Of a DNA stretch of 64,000 nt, positions 38,953 through 48,300 are shown one piece after another. The DNA is taken from the NCBI RefSeq assembly GCF_026340565.1, contig NZ_JAPEPB010000001.1, positions 4,316,501 to 4,380,500 on the forward strand. The letters run 5' to 3'. The stretch's first letter is position 1. Each line of letters opens with the position of its first letter. Made by a program: the position numbers and the translations under genes. Below the pieces are notes generated by a model. That model did no database searches, was not told the origin of the DNA, and saw only the letters and a program-made list of their open reading frames with translations. The DNA comes from Kitasatospora sp. NBC_01287. Its GTDB lineage: Bacteria > Actinomycetota > Actinomycetes > Streptomycetales > Streptomycetaceae.

Positions 38953-40023
38953 CTCCAGCAGGTCGGTGCCGAGCCGGGCGCTCGCGGCCAGGTCCAGCCG
39001 GTAGAGCACGTACCGGCCGCGGCGGCGACTGGTGACCAGTTCCGCCTTGCGCAGCAGGGTGAGGTGGCGGGAGACCTCGGGCTCGCTGAGCCGCCAGGCG
39101 GCGGCCAGCTCGCCGGTGGTGTGCTCGCCTCGGGCCAGGGTGCGGGCGAGCCGGAGCCTGACGGGGTGGGCGAGGGCCTCCAACCGCTGCTGGACGCGGT
39201 CGAGCGGGACGGGGTGCGGCAGGCCGGTCTCGCTGACGGGGTACTGCAGCACCGGGCGCCAGCCCGCCGCGTGCACCGCCACCAGGTGCGGGCGGCCGAA
39301 GGCGGTGGGGAGGAAGGTGATGCCGGAGCCGACCGCGCTGGTCGCGTTGTCCTGCAGCTTGTCGATGACGATCCGGCCGCCCTCGGCGTCGTACCCGACA
39401 GCCGGTGAGACGGCGGCGAGCGCGTCGGCCAGCCCGTGCCGGGCCAGCAGGTCGCCCTTGCGGCGGGCGTCGGCGACCAGCGCGGGCTGCACCCGGGCCC
39501 AGGCGTCGACGAAGAAGGTCTCGGCGCACTCCTCCAGCAGGCGGCGCACGATCGCCCGGACGGCGGGCGGGTCGGTGAGCAGCCGGTCGGCGAAGGCGGC
39601 CTGGCGCGGGCCGCGGGCGTTGGCCAGGTCGCGGGCGTGCTCCCGGGCGGCGGGGTCCTCCAGCGGCGAGCCCGGCCGGAAGCCGATCCGGTTGGAGCCG
39701 CAGGTGGTGACCAGCGCGGCGGTCACGTAGCGCTCGTCGTCTAGCCGGTCGAGTGCGTCCAGCTCCTCGGTCAGCGTCGCCGCGGGCTCGGCCGGGAGTA
39801 GGAAGTCGGCGCGGGAGGAGCGCCAGAGGAAGTCCGCCTCCAGCAACCGGTCGGCCTGCTCGGGCGCGAGCGCGGTCGCGGTGCTGCCGGCCCAGCCGTG
39901 CAGCGTGGGGTGGTGCGCGGGCTCGGCCAGCACGTGCAGCATCGCGGTCAGCTCGGCCAGCGGCGAGGGGGCGAAGAGCAGCCGCTCCGGCGGCAGGCCG
40001 GCGATGTCGATCGTCACGCTCAT
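38938..40023 (-). CDS. ArsR-family regulator with N-terminal DUF5937-like domain
   Basis: The 361-residue protein has a large N-terminal domain (residues 1-255; IDIAGLPPERLLFAPSPLAELTAMLHVLAEPAHHPTLHGW) of the DUF5937 type and a C-terminal ArsR helix-turn-helix (LEALAHPVRLRLARTLARGEHTTGELAAAWRLSEPEVSRHLTLLRKAELVTSRRRGRYVLYRLD). No metal-binding Cys cluster is present in the DNA-binding domain, so the signal is more likely a small molecule bound by the N-terminal domain. A 23-bp perfect operator lies 38 bases before the start and is shared with the divergent MFS gene, the likely target. Confidence 0.88.
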   Translation of the reverse strand: MSVTIDIAGLPPERLLFAPSPLAELTAMLHVLAEPAHHPTLHGWAGSTATALAPEQADRLLEADFLWRSSRADFLLPAEPAATLTEELDALDRLDDERYVTAALVTTCGSNRIGFRPGSPLEDPAAREHARDLANARGPRQAAFADRLLTDPPAVRAIVRRLLEECAETFFVDAWARVQPALVADARRKGDLLARHGLADALAAVSPAVGYDAEGGRIVIDKLQDNATSAVGSGITFLPTAFGRPHLVAVHAAGWRPVLQYPVSETGLPHPVPLDRVQQRLEALAHPVRLRLARTLARGEHTTGELAAAWRLSEPEVSRHLTLLRKAELVTSRRRGRYVLYRLDLAASARLGTDLLEAVLR

Positions 40024-40061
40024 GCTGGGATCGTGCCAGGTCAGCGTGGAGCCCGGGGAGT

Positions 40062-40084
40062 CGATTGACGCTCTGCGTCAATCG
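40062..40084. promoter_or_regulatory. Perfect 10-bp-arm operator between ArsR and MFS genes
   Basis: CGATTGACGC (40062-40071), a TCT spacer and GCGTCAATCG (40075-40084) form a perfect inverted repeat centred between the divergent genes. Each arm carries TTGACG, a -35-like element, so binding of a dimer would block both promoters. Confidence 0.75.
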
Positions 40085-40123
40085 AGGTGCCCGCCGGCCG
40101 GCCCGGGGCGCAGCGTGAGCGCC

Positions 40124-41464
40124 ATGACTCCGACCGTCACCCGCCCCGCCCGCACCCGACCCGGCCGGCCCGCGCACCCTCCCCGTCTGCCCGGACCGTC
40201 CCGAGGGCCCCGATCCGCCACCGCGGCGGCCGGCCTGCTCAGCGTCCCCGGCGGCCCCCGGTACGCCACCGCCCTGGTGGTCGACGCGCTGGGCGCCGGC
40301 CTGCTGCGGCCGTTCCTGCTGCTCTACGCGATCAAGGTGCTGCGCCTGGGTGCCGGGACGGCCGGGCTCGCGCTCTCCGCCGGGATGCTCCTCGGGCTGG
40401 CGGCGGTGACCCCGCTCGGCCGCTGGATCGACCGCGGCGCCCGCTCCGCCGCCGTCACCGCGACCCTGCTCACCCGCACCGCCGGGGTCGCCGCGCTGCT
40501 CACCGTGCCGGGCACCGCCGGCTTCGTGCTGGCCGCGGCGCTGCTCGGCACCGGGACGCAGACTTGGCCGACCGCCCACGCGGCGCACCTGAGCACGCTC
40601 ACCGAGGGCCGGGCCCGGGACGCGGCGCTGGCCGCCGGACGCTCGCTGCGTAACGCGGGGCTGGGGGCCGGCGCGCTGATCGCCACCCTGGCGATGGCCG
40701 GCGGCACCGGCGCGCTGCGCGGGTTGGCCGTGCTCACCGCGGGCGGGTATTTGACCGCGGCCGCGCTGGTCTGGTCCCTGCGGATCTCGGCCCCGCCCGC
40801 CCCGACCGGGCCACCCGCCCCGGCCACCGCGCGCGGCCCCGGGCTCAGGCGCGGCCCCGGGCTCAGGCGCGGCTCCGGCGGCCCCGGCCCCTCGATGGCC
40901 GTGCTCGGCCTGGCGAACCTGCCGTTCGCGTTCTGCTTCGACGTGCTGGAGATCGCGCTGCCGCTGCTGCTGGTCACCCGGCTGCACGCCTCGCCGGCCT
41001 GGTCCTCGGGCATCTTCGTGGGCAACACCGTGCTGGTGATCACCACCCAGGTCGCCGTGGTGACCCGGCTGGCGCACCGCCCGCGCCGCTCGGTGCTGGC
41101 CGGCGCGGGCGTCCTGCTGGCGCTCTCGTACGCCGGCTTCTGGCTCGCCGAGCGGCTGGGCACGGTGGCCGGCCCGGCCGCCGTCGCCGCGGTCGCGGTG
41201 CTCTACACCTTCGGCGAGATCGGCTACGCGGGCTCCGGCACGGCTCTGGTGGTCGCCACCGCCCCGCCCGAGCGGCTGGGCCGGGCACTGGCCGGCTGGG
41301 AGCTCTCCAACGGCCTGGGCCGGGCGCTGGCCCCCACCGCGCTGACCGGCCTGTTCGCGGTCGGCGGCGGGGTGCTCTGGGGCACCCTGGCCGCCGGCAC
41401 GCTGCTGGGCGCGGCGGTGATCCAGCGCCTGCGACCGCCCGGGCAGCGGCCTGACCCGGCCTGA
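40124..41464 (+). CDS. MFS transporter
   Basis: The 446-residue protein has about 12 hydrophobic helices and the MFS loop pattern (LLGLAAVTPLGRWIDRGARSAAVTA between helices 2 and 3). It may export a drug or metabolite; the strongest hint of its role is control by the divergent ArsR-type regulator through the shared operator. A Pro/Gly-rich cytoplasmic loop (PPAPTGPPAPATARGPGLRRGPGLRRGSGG) contains a short DNA repeat. The ATG at 40124 lacks a strong ribosome binding site, but coding bias starts here. Confidence 0.87.
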   Translation: MTPTVTRPARTRPGRPAHPPRLPGPSRGPRSATAAAGLLSVPGGPRYATALVVDALGAGLLRPFLLLYAIKVLRLGAGTAGLALSAGMLLGLAAVTPLGRWIDRGARSAAVTATLLTRTAGVAALLTVPGTAGFVLAAALLGTGTQTWPTAHAAHLSTLTEGRARDAALAAGRSLRNAGLGAGALIATLAMAGGTGALRGLAVLTAGGYLTAAALVWSLRISAPPAPTGPPAPATARGPGLRRGPGLRRGSGGPGPSMAVLGLANLPFAFCFDVLEIALPLLLVTRLHASPAWSSGIFVGNTVLVITTQVAVVTRLAHRPRRSVLAGAGVLLALSYAGFWLAERLGTVAGPAAVAAVAVLYTFGEIGYAGSGTALVVATAPPERLGRALAGWELSNGLGRALAPTALTGLFAVGGGVLWGTLAAGTLLGAAVIQRLRPPGQRPDPA

Positions 41465-41493
41465 TGAGCCGCCCGGCGGGCCACCCGGACGGC

Positions 41494-41533
41494 CGGCGCC
41501 CTGCCCGGCGCCCTGCCCGGCGCCCTGCCCGGC
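41494..41533. repeat. 12-bp tandem repeat, three copies, between convergent genes
   Basis: GCGCCCTGCCCG units repeat three times, about 30 bases after the MFS stop codon. The same GCCCGG core recurs in nearby irregular hairpins. Confidence 0.7.
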
Positions 41534-41554
41534 GGCCCGCCGGGCGCCTCGTCG

Positions 41555-43186
41555 TCAGCCCAGGAACAGGTTGTGTCCCACGTCCGACGGCACCACGTCC
41601 TGCACCGGTGTGCTGCCCGGTCCGGGCAGTTGTTCGCCGGGGATCGGCTGGTCGCCGACCCGGTGCAGCAGCACCGCGCCGTCCTCGGACCAGATCTGCT
41701 GGTAGCCGTGGGCCAGCAGCAGCTGGATCCGGTCGGCCTGCTGCTTGTCGGTGGCGAACGGGAAGGCGCGGGCGTCGGAGCGGATCAGCACGTAGTCCAT
41801 CCCGCGCGGGGTCTCGTCCACCAGCACCACGTGGGTGCGCGCGGTCAGCCGCGGCACCACCTGGTTGTCGGCCTCCACGGTGGCGCCGTCCGGGATCAGC
41901 TTGCTGGCCCGCAGCAGCGCGGCCTCGCTCGGCGCGGCCTTCCAGTAGGAGGGCACCGCCAGCGAGGCGAGGCCGAGCGGGATCGCGACCGCGACGGTGA
42001 TCGCCACCGCGGAGACGCCCAGCCAGTTGGCCAGCCGGCGACGCCGCTCGGTGGCGTGCAGCCGGCCGAGCACCTCGATCGAGGCGGTCAGCAGGATCGG
42101 CCAGAGGAAGGAGTCGTAGTGCCGGGCGATCGACCAGTGGTTGGGGTTGGTGGAGAGGATCCGCTCGGTCAGCAGCGGGACCAGGCAGAGCACGGTGAGC
42201 GAGCGCAGCGGCAGCAGCAGCAGGGTGCCGAAGAGCCAGAGCACCAGCAGCGGCTTGAGCGGCGCGCTGAACGCCCCCTCCACCAGCAGCCAGGGGTTGT
42301 GCAGCACGTGCTTTGCCGCGTCCCCGGCGTTGGCGCCCAGCTCCTGGTAGTTCCAGTAGTAGCCGGGCTGACCGCCCATCGCGGGCAGCAGCCACTGGAT
42401 CGCGACCACCGAGGCGAGCGGCCCGAGCACCAGCAGGCCGGCGCCCACGCGCACGCCGCGCCGGTCCGCGGCGCGGCGCGAGCGCAGGATCAGCACCAGT
42501 CCGTAGGCCCCGACCATCAGGCCGAGGTCCTCCTTGGTGCAGCAGAGCAGCAGGGCGGCGAGCGCCACCGCGCCGTAGCGCCTGACCATCCCCCGCTCCA
42601 GCATCAGCAGGGTCAGCGGGACGGCGAAGCCGACCTCGTGGAAGCCGACCCGGGAGGCGACCAGCAGCGGCCAGCCGAGCCCGTAGGCGAGCGCGGCCAG
42701 GTCCATCGCCCGGCGGCGGGCCCGGTCCTCGGCGGCCTCGAAGGCCCGCGCGGTGATCCGCCGGATCAGCGGCACACCGGCGGCGAAGAGCAGCGCCTGG
42801 CCGAGCAGCAGCGCGCGCGGGTCGTTCCAGACCCAGTACAGCGGTGCCAGCAGCGCCAGGATCGGCGAGAAGTGGTCGCCCAGTATCGAGAAGCCGGGCG
42901 GGAACTCGTGGTGCACGCTCTTGACCGTGGAGAGCGGGAGCCCGAAGTGCGCGTAGCCGCGCACCCCCTGGTCGAAGATCCCCAGGTCGAAGCCGCCCAG
43001 CTGGGCGGAGGTCCACTGCTCTATCCCGATGGCGAAGCAGACGCCGAAGCAGAGCAGGCTCAGCAGCACCGCACGGCCCCGGCTGGAGGCCGCCCCCGAG
43101 GAGAGCCTCGCGAGCACCGCCAGGGCCGGGGGCCCGGTCCGCGGCGCCGGGGCGGCGGCCGTCTGCAGATCGGTCTGGGACGTCAT
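41555..43186 (-). CDS. DUF2079-family integral membrane protein
   Basis: The 543-residue protein matches DUF2079: LGGFDLGIFDQGVRGYAHFGLPLSTVKSVHHEFPPGFSILGDHFSPILALLAPLYWVW near the start (with acidic residues in the first loop like GT-C enzymes), about ten membrane helices, FHEVGFAVPLTLLMLERG, TNPNHWSIARHYDSFLWPILLTASIEV, and an extracytoplasmic C-terminal domain with TARTHVVLVDETPRGMDYVLIRSDA. The family is related to membrane glycosyltransferases of the GT-C fold. Together with the GT87 gene 4 bases away it may act in cell-surface glycan or lipid synthesis. Confidence 0.87.
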   Translation of the reverse strand: MTSQTDLQTAAAPAPRTGPPALAVLARLSSGAASSRGRAVLLSLLCFGVCFAIGIEQWTSAQLGGFDLGIFDQGVRGYAHFGLPLSTVKSVHHEFPPGFSILGDHFSPILALLAPLYWVWNDPRALLLGQALLFAAGVPLIRRITARAFEAAEDRARRRAMDLAALAYGLGWPLLVASRVGFHEVGFAVPLTLLMLERGMVRRYGAVALAALLLCCTKEDLGLMVGAYGLVLILRSRRAADRRGVRVGAGLLVLGPLASVVAIQWLLPAMGGQPGYYWNYQELGANAGDAAKHVLHNPWLLVEGAFSAPLKPLLVLWLFGTLLLLPLRSLTVLCLVPLLTERILSTNPNHWSIARHYDSFLWPILLTASIEVLGRLHATERRRRLANWLGVSAVAITVAVAIPLGLASLAVPSYWKAAPSEAALLRASKLIPDGATVEADNQVVPRLTARTHVVLVDETPRGMDYVLIRSDARAFPFATDKQQADRIQLLLAHGYQQIWSEDGAVLLHRVGDQPIPGEQLPGPGSTPVQDVVPSDVGHNLFLG

Positions 43187-43190
43187 CAGG

Positions 43191-44495
43191 TCAGCTCTGC
43201 CTTGTCAGGGAGGCGTCCCGCGCACTCCGGTCGGGCTGCTCGGCCCGGCCGCGGGTCAGCCGGGCGATGGTCGGTCGGTGGATGCGCAGCAGGCGCCGGC
43301 CCATCAGGGCCAGCACGGCGACGCCGGTCAGTGGATAGACCGAAGAGGGTACCTGCCAGTACCACGGCACTCCGAGCCCGCCGGACTGCGGGACCAGCCA
43401 CATAGCGTACGAGAGGAAGACGGCGGCGGTCAGCCCCAGCACCACCCGCCAGCGCAGTCGCCGCACACCGCGCGGCCGGGCCAGCTCCTGGGCGCTCTCG
43501 GCGCCGAGCAGGACCAGCAGCGGCACGCACCAGATCCAGTGGTGGGTCCAGCTGATCGGGGACAGCAGCAGCGCGGTGATCGCGGTGCAGACCACGCCCC
43601 AGGCCTCGGCCCGGCGGATCTCCCGGGTCGCCCGGGCCGCCAGCACCGCGATGCCCAGCCCCAGCACCAGGGCCAGCCCGCTGCTCAGGGTGGCCAGCAG
43701 GCCGGGGTCGTGCTTGCTGAGCAGCCGGGCCACCGCCCCGCGCATCGACTGGTCGTCCACCAGCTCGGTGACCCCGACCCGGCTGGTGTCCCAGACGTAC
43801 TTGGTCCAGAAGCCCCAGGAGGCGCCGGGCAGCGCGACCACGCCGATCAGCACGGTGGCCAGGAAGGTGGCCCCGGACACCAGGGCGGCGCGGATCCGCC
43901 CGGTGAGCAGCAGGTAGACCGTGAAGAGGCCGGGGGTCAGCTTGAGGCCCGCGGCGATGCCGATCGCGATGCCCTTGCCCCGGTGCCGGTCGGGACGGGT
44001 CAGGTCGTACAGCACCAGGCAGGCGATGCCCAGGTTGACCTGCCCGTACTGCAGGGTGGTCCAGACCGGCTCCAGCCAGACGCCGAAACCGGCCACCAGC
44101 AGCGCCCCGGCGAGCCGGAAGCGGCGGCGCGGCCAGCCGGCCAGGGTGAAGGAGAACCAGCCGAGCAGGCCGAGCAGGCCCACGTTGAGGATCATCACCA
44201 GGGCGCGCAGCATGCCGACCGAGAACCAGGTGCTGGGCACGAAGAGCATCGCGGCGAACGGCGGGTAGGTGGCCGGCAGGTCCCAGCCGGGCAGCCGCAT
44301 CGTGTAGAGGTCGTGCCCGCTGACGACGGCCTGGCCCTCCGCCCGGTAGACGAGCATGTCGACCATCGAGACACCGTAGAAGTGCCGCCAGATGGCGAAG
44401 ACGCCCAGGGATATCACGGCCGCGGTCGCGGCCACCCCCGTGGTGCCGAACAGCCGCGGCCTGGCGGACGCGCCGTGCTCGCCGCGGTCATCCAC
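43191..44495 (-). CDS. GT87/DUF2029-type membrane glycosyltransferase
   Basis: The 434-residue protein is a polytopic GT-C enzyme of the DUF2029/GT87 group: VYRAEGQAVVSGHDLYTMRLPGWDLPATYPPFAAMLFVPST in the first extracytoplasmic loop, YGQVNLGIACLVLYDL, AGLKLTPGLFTVYLLLTGR, SISWTHHWIWCVPLLVLL. Mycobacterial PimE, an alpha-1,2-mannosyltransferase using polyprenyl-phosphomannose, is the best-known member. The substrate here is unknown. The stop lies 4 bases before the DUF2079 gene, so the two are co-transcribed. Confidence 0.88.
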   Translation of the reverse strand: MDDRGEHGASARPRLFGTTGVAATAAVISLGVFAIWRHFYGVSMVDMLVYRAEGQAVVSGHDLYTMRLPGWDLPATYPPFAAMLFVPSTWFSVGMLRALVMILNVGLLGLLGWFSFTLAGWPRRRFRLAGALLVAGFGVWLEPVWTTLQYGQVNLGIACLVLYDLTRPDRHRGKGIAIGIAAGLKLTPGLFTVYLLLTGRIRAALVSGATFLATVLIGVVALPGASWGFWTKYVWDTSRVGVTELVDDQSMRGAVARLLSKHDPGLLATLSSGLALVLGLGIAVLAARATREIRRAEAWGVVCTAITALLLSPISWTHHWIWCVPLLVLLGAESAQELARPRGVRRLRWRVVLGLTAAVFLSYAMWLVPQSGGLGVPWYWQVPSSVYPLTGVAVLALMGRRLLRIHRPTIARLTRGRAEQPDRSARDASLTRQS

Positions 44496-44773
44496 GGGAT
44501 GCCGCAGGGCTCGGGGTCTGGGGTCGCTGCCGCGTGGTCGTGGCCATCCTTCTGGTACTGCCTCTCATGCCGTGGAGCTCGGGCGTGGACGAACGGCGCT
44601 TCGACCTGGCGGGCACCGACCCACCAGGCTGACCGCACTCCCAGCCGCGCTCAGTGACCCCCATCACGCCAGCTGTCACAGGGGTGTCACGCCCGGTTGA
44701 TGGTAACGCCACCCGAACGCCTGCCCGGTCAGCCGGCCGCGCCGCAGCGCGAACCGCCCGACCGGCGCACGGC
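44496..44773. other. Gene-free region with GTGAC repeats upstream of the GT87 operon
   Basis: No coding frame with streptomycete bias is visible. Around 44655-44700 the motifs GTGACCCCCATCAC, TGTCACA and GTGTCAC follow in close succession, resembling but not matching CRP-type sites (GTG-N6-GNCAC). They could regulate the GT87/DUF2079 operon. Confidence 0.35.
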
Positions 44774-45214
44774 TCAGCGGTGGTCCTCGTCCCCGTGCGC
44801 CAACGGCCGGAGCACGGCGAGCACCGCCGCCCGGTCCGGCACCGCGGCGAAGAACGCGGCGTCCGCCCGTTCCACCACCTCGAGCGCCGCCACCGCCACC
44901 ACCGCACCGCGCTCGGTGATGGCCAGCCGCTTCATCCGGGTGTCGACAGCATCGACCTGCCGGATGAGAAATTCCTTGGCCTCAAGGCGCCGAATCACCT
45001 GAGAAGCGGTCTTCACATCGGTGCCGGTGTGCCGGGCCAGCTCCAGCTGGTTGGGCCGGCCGCCCTGGGCGTCCAGGTACCAGAGGCCGGCCAGCAGGAC
45101 GAACTGCGGGTGGGTGAGGTCCAGCGGGGCCAGCGCGGCGGCGATCCGGCGCTCCCAGCGCAGGGTCGCGTGCCAGAGCAGGAAACCGGGGCTGTCCTCG
45201 GGCGCCAGCGCCAT
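44774..45214 (-). CDS. MarR-family regulator
   Basis: The 146-residue protein has the MarR winged helix-turn-helix: LDLTHPQFVLLAGLWYLDAQGGRPNQLELARHTGTDVKTASQVIRRLEAKEFLIRQVDAVDTRMKRLAITERG, flanked by dimerisation helices. The ligand and targets are unknown. The start at 45214 follows GGGAGGAGGACGGG. It is divergent from hrpA, whose promoter region contains the direct repeats described below. Confidence 0.9.
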   Translation of the reverse strand: MALAPEDSPGFLLWHATLRWERRIAAALAPLDLTHPQFVLLAGLWYLDAQGGRPNQLELARHTGTDVKTASQVIRRLEAKEFLIRQVDAVDTRMKRLAITERGAVVAVAALEVVERADAAFFAAVPDRAAVLAVLRPLAHGDEDHR

Positions 45215-45247
45215 CGACCCGTCCTCCTCCCGGCGTGTTCTGCGGAA

Positions 45248-45273
45248 ACTATCTCCGCGACGACTATCCCCGC
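45248..45273. promoter_or_regulatory. Direct repeat ACTATC(T/C)CCGC upstream of the MarR gene
   Basis: Two 11-bp copies (45248-45258 and 45263-45273) are 15 bp apart. Read toward MarR they give GATAGT elements resembling -10 boxes. They may be regulator sites or duplicated promoter parts. Confidence 0.35.
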
Positions 45274-45391
45274 AACCTCTACCGGCCTGCCCGGGTGTGA
45301 CACTTGATACGCCGCGCACCGACCCGCAGCAGTACCGACCCCCGCAGAAACACAGGTGCGGCCCACCACCGCCCTTTGCGACCCTTGAGGG

Positions 45392-48300
45392 ATGCCCGCG
45401 ATGAGTTCCCCCGCTGTCCAGCCGGCCGCTGCGCCGACCATCGGCGAGCTGGCCGCCCGGCTGCCCGAGCTGACACTGCGCGACCAGCAGCGGATCGGCC
45501 GCCGGCTGGACGGGGCGCGCCGGGCCCGCAACCCCGAGACCCGCCAGAAGGCCGCCGCCGAGCTGACCGCCGAGATCGACAAGGCCGAGCTGCGGGTGGC
45601 GCAGCGCCGTGCGGCCGTCCCGGCGATCAACTATCCGGCCGAGCTGCCGGTCAGTCAGAAGAAGGACGAGATCCTGGCGGCGATCCGCGACCACCAGGTG
45701 GTGATCGTGGCGGGCGAGACCGGCTCCGGCAAGACCACCCAGATCCCCAAGATCTGCCTGGAGCTGGGCCGCGGCGTCAAGGGCCTGGTGGGCCACACCC
45801 AGCCGCGCCGGATCGCGGCCCGCACGGTGGCCGAGCGGGTCGCCGAGGAGCTGCGCACCCCGCTCGGCGAGGCCGTCGGCTGGAAGGTCAGGTTCACCGA
45901 CCAGGTCGGTCAGGACACCCTGGTCAAACTGATGACCGACGGCATCCTGCTGGCCGAGATCCAGACCGACCGCGAGCTGCGCCAGTACGACACGCTGATC
46001 ATCGACGAGGCGCACGAGCGCAGCCTCAACATCGACTTCATCCTCGGCTACCTGAAGCAGTTGCTCCCCCGCCGCCCCGACCTCAAGGTCGTGATCACCT
46101 CCGCGACCATCGACCCCCAGCGCTTCGCCCAGCACTTCGGCGACGCCCCCGTCGTCGAGGTCTCCGGGCGCACCTACCCGGTCGAGGTCCGCTACCGGCC
46201 GCTGGTCGACGACCTGGCCGACGCCGAGGAGGAGGACAGCGCGGTCGACCGCGACCGCGACCAGGTCCAGGCCATCTGCGAGGCCGCCCAGGAGCTGCAG
46301 GCCGAGGGCCCCGGCGACATCCTGGTCTTCCTCTCCGGCGAGCGGGAGATCCGCGACACCGCGGACGCGCTGAACAAGCTGAACCTGAAGTTCACCGAGG
46401 TGCTGCCGCTCTACGCCCGGCTCTCCTCGGCCGAGCAGCACCGGGTCTTCCAGCGCTCCAACTCCCGCCGGATCGTGCTCGCCACCAACGTGGCCGAGAC
46501 CTCGCTGACCGTCCCCGGCATCAAGTACGTGATCGACCCGGGCACCGCCCGGATCTCCCGCTACAGCCACCGCACCAAGGTCCAGCGGCTGCCGATCGAG
46601 GCGATCAGCCAGGCCAGCGCCAACCAGCGCAAGGGCCGCTGCGGCCGCACCAGCGACGGAATCTGCGTGCGGCTCTACTCGGAGGAGGACTTCCTCGCCC
46701 GCCCCGAGTTCACCGACGCCGAGATCCTGCGCACCAACCTGGCCTCCGTCATCCTGCAGATGATCGCGGCCGGCCTCGGCGACATCGCCGCGTTCCCGTT
46801 CCTCGACCCGCCGGACTCGCGCAACATCAAGGACGGCGTCAACCTGCTCCAGGAGCTCGGCGCGCTGGACCCCGGGGAGAAGGACCCCGGCAAGCGCCTG
46901 ACCCCGCTGGGCCGCAAGCTCGCGCAGCTGCCGGTCGACCCCCGGCTGGCCCGGATGGTGCTGGAGGCGGACAAGAACGGCTGCGTGCGCGACGTGATGG
47001 TGATCGCCGCCGCACTCTCCATCCAGGACCCGCGCGAGCGGCCCGCCGAGAAGCGCCAGGCCGCCGACGAGCGGCACCGCCGCTTCACCTCCGAGACCTC
47101 CGACTTCCTCTCCTACCTGGCGATGTGGCGCTACGTCAGGGAGCAGCAGAAGGAGCTCTCCTCCTCGGCCTTCCGCCGGATGTGCAAGGCCGAGTTCCTG
47201 AACTACCTGCGGATACGGGAGTGGCAGGACATCTACACCCAGCTGCGCACCGTCGCCAAGCAGCTCGGGGTGACCATGGACGAGCCCCATCCCGATGCCG
47301 AACCGGACGCCGACCGGATCCACCAGTCGCTGCTCGCCGGCCTGCTCTCGCACCTGGGCCTCTTCGACGTGGAGAAGCGCGAGTACGGCGGCGCCCGCGG
47401 GGCCCGGTTCGCGGTCTTCCCCGGCTCCGGCCTCTTCAAGAAGCCGCCGCGCTGGGTGATGTCCGCCGAGCTGGTGGAGACCTCGCGGCTCTGGGCCAGG
47501 ATCAACGCCAAGATCGAACCCGAGTGGGTCGAGCCGCTGGCCGCCCACCTGATCAAGCGCACCTACAGCGAGCCGCACTGGGAGAAGAAGGCCGGCGCGG
47601 TGATGGCCTTCGAGCGGGTCACCCTCTACGGGATGCCGATCGTCGCCCAGCGCCGGGTCAACTACGGCCGGATCGACCCGGAGCTCTGCCGCGAGCTGTT
47701 CATCCGCAACGCCCTGGTCGAGGGCGACTGGGAGACCCACCACCACTTCTTCGCCGCCAACCGCAAGCTGCTCGGCGAAGTGGAGGAGCTGGAGACCCGG
47801 GCCCGCCGGCGCGACATCCTGGTCGACGACCAGACCCTCTTCGACTTCTACGACGCCCGGCTGCCGCAGGACGTCGTCTCCACCCGGCACTTCGACTCCT
47901 GGTGGAAGAAGACCCGGCACGACCAGCCGGACCTGCTCAACTTCGAGAAGTCGATGCTGATCAACGACGCCGCCGACGGCGTCACCGAGGCCGACTACCC
48001 GGACCACTGGCAGCAGGGCAAGCTCCGCTTCCAGCTGACCTACCAGTTCGAGCCGGGCAGCGACGCGGACGGCGTGACCGTGCACATCCCGCTGCCGGTG
48101 CTCAACCAGGTCTCCTCCGAGGGCTTCGACTGGCAGATCCCGGGCCTGCGCGGCGACCTGGTCACCGCCTGGATCCGCTCGCTGCCCAAGGCCGTGCGGC
48201 GCAACTTCGTGCCCGCCCCGGACTTCGCCCGGGCCGCGCTGCGCGAGATGACCAACCGCCAGGAACCGCTGCTCCCCACCCTGGAGCGGATCCTGCACCG

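Noticed and set aside
44655..44700. CRP-binding site upstream of the GT87 gene
   Set aside because: The GTG-N6-GNCAC consensus is not fully met by any of the three motifs; it is kept only as a note in the region entry.
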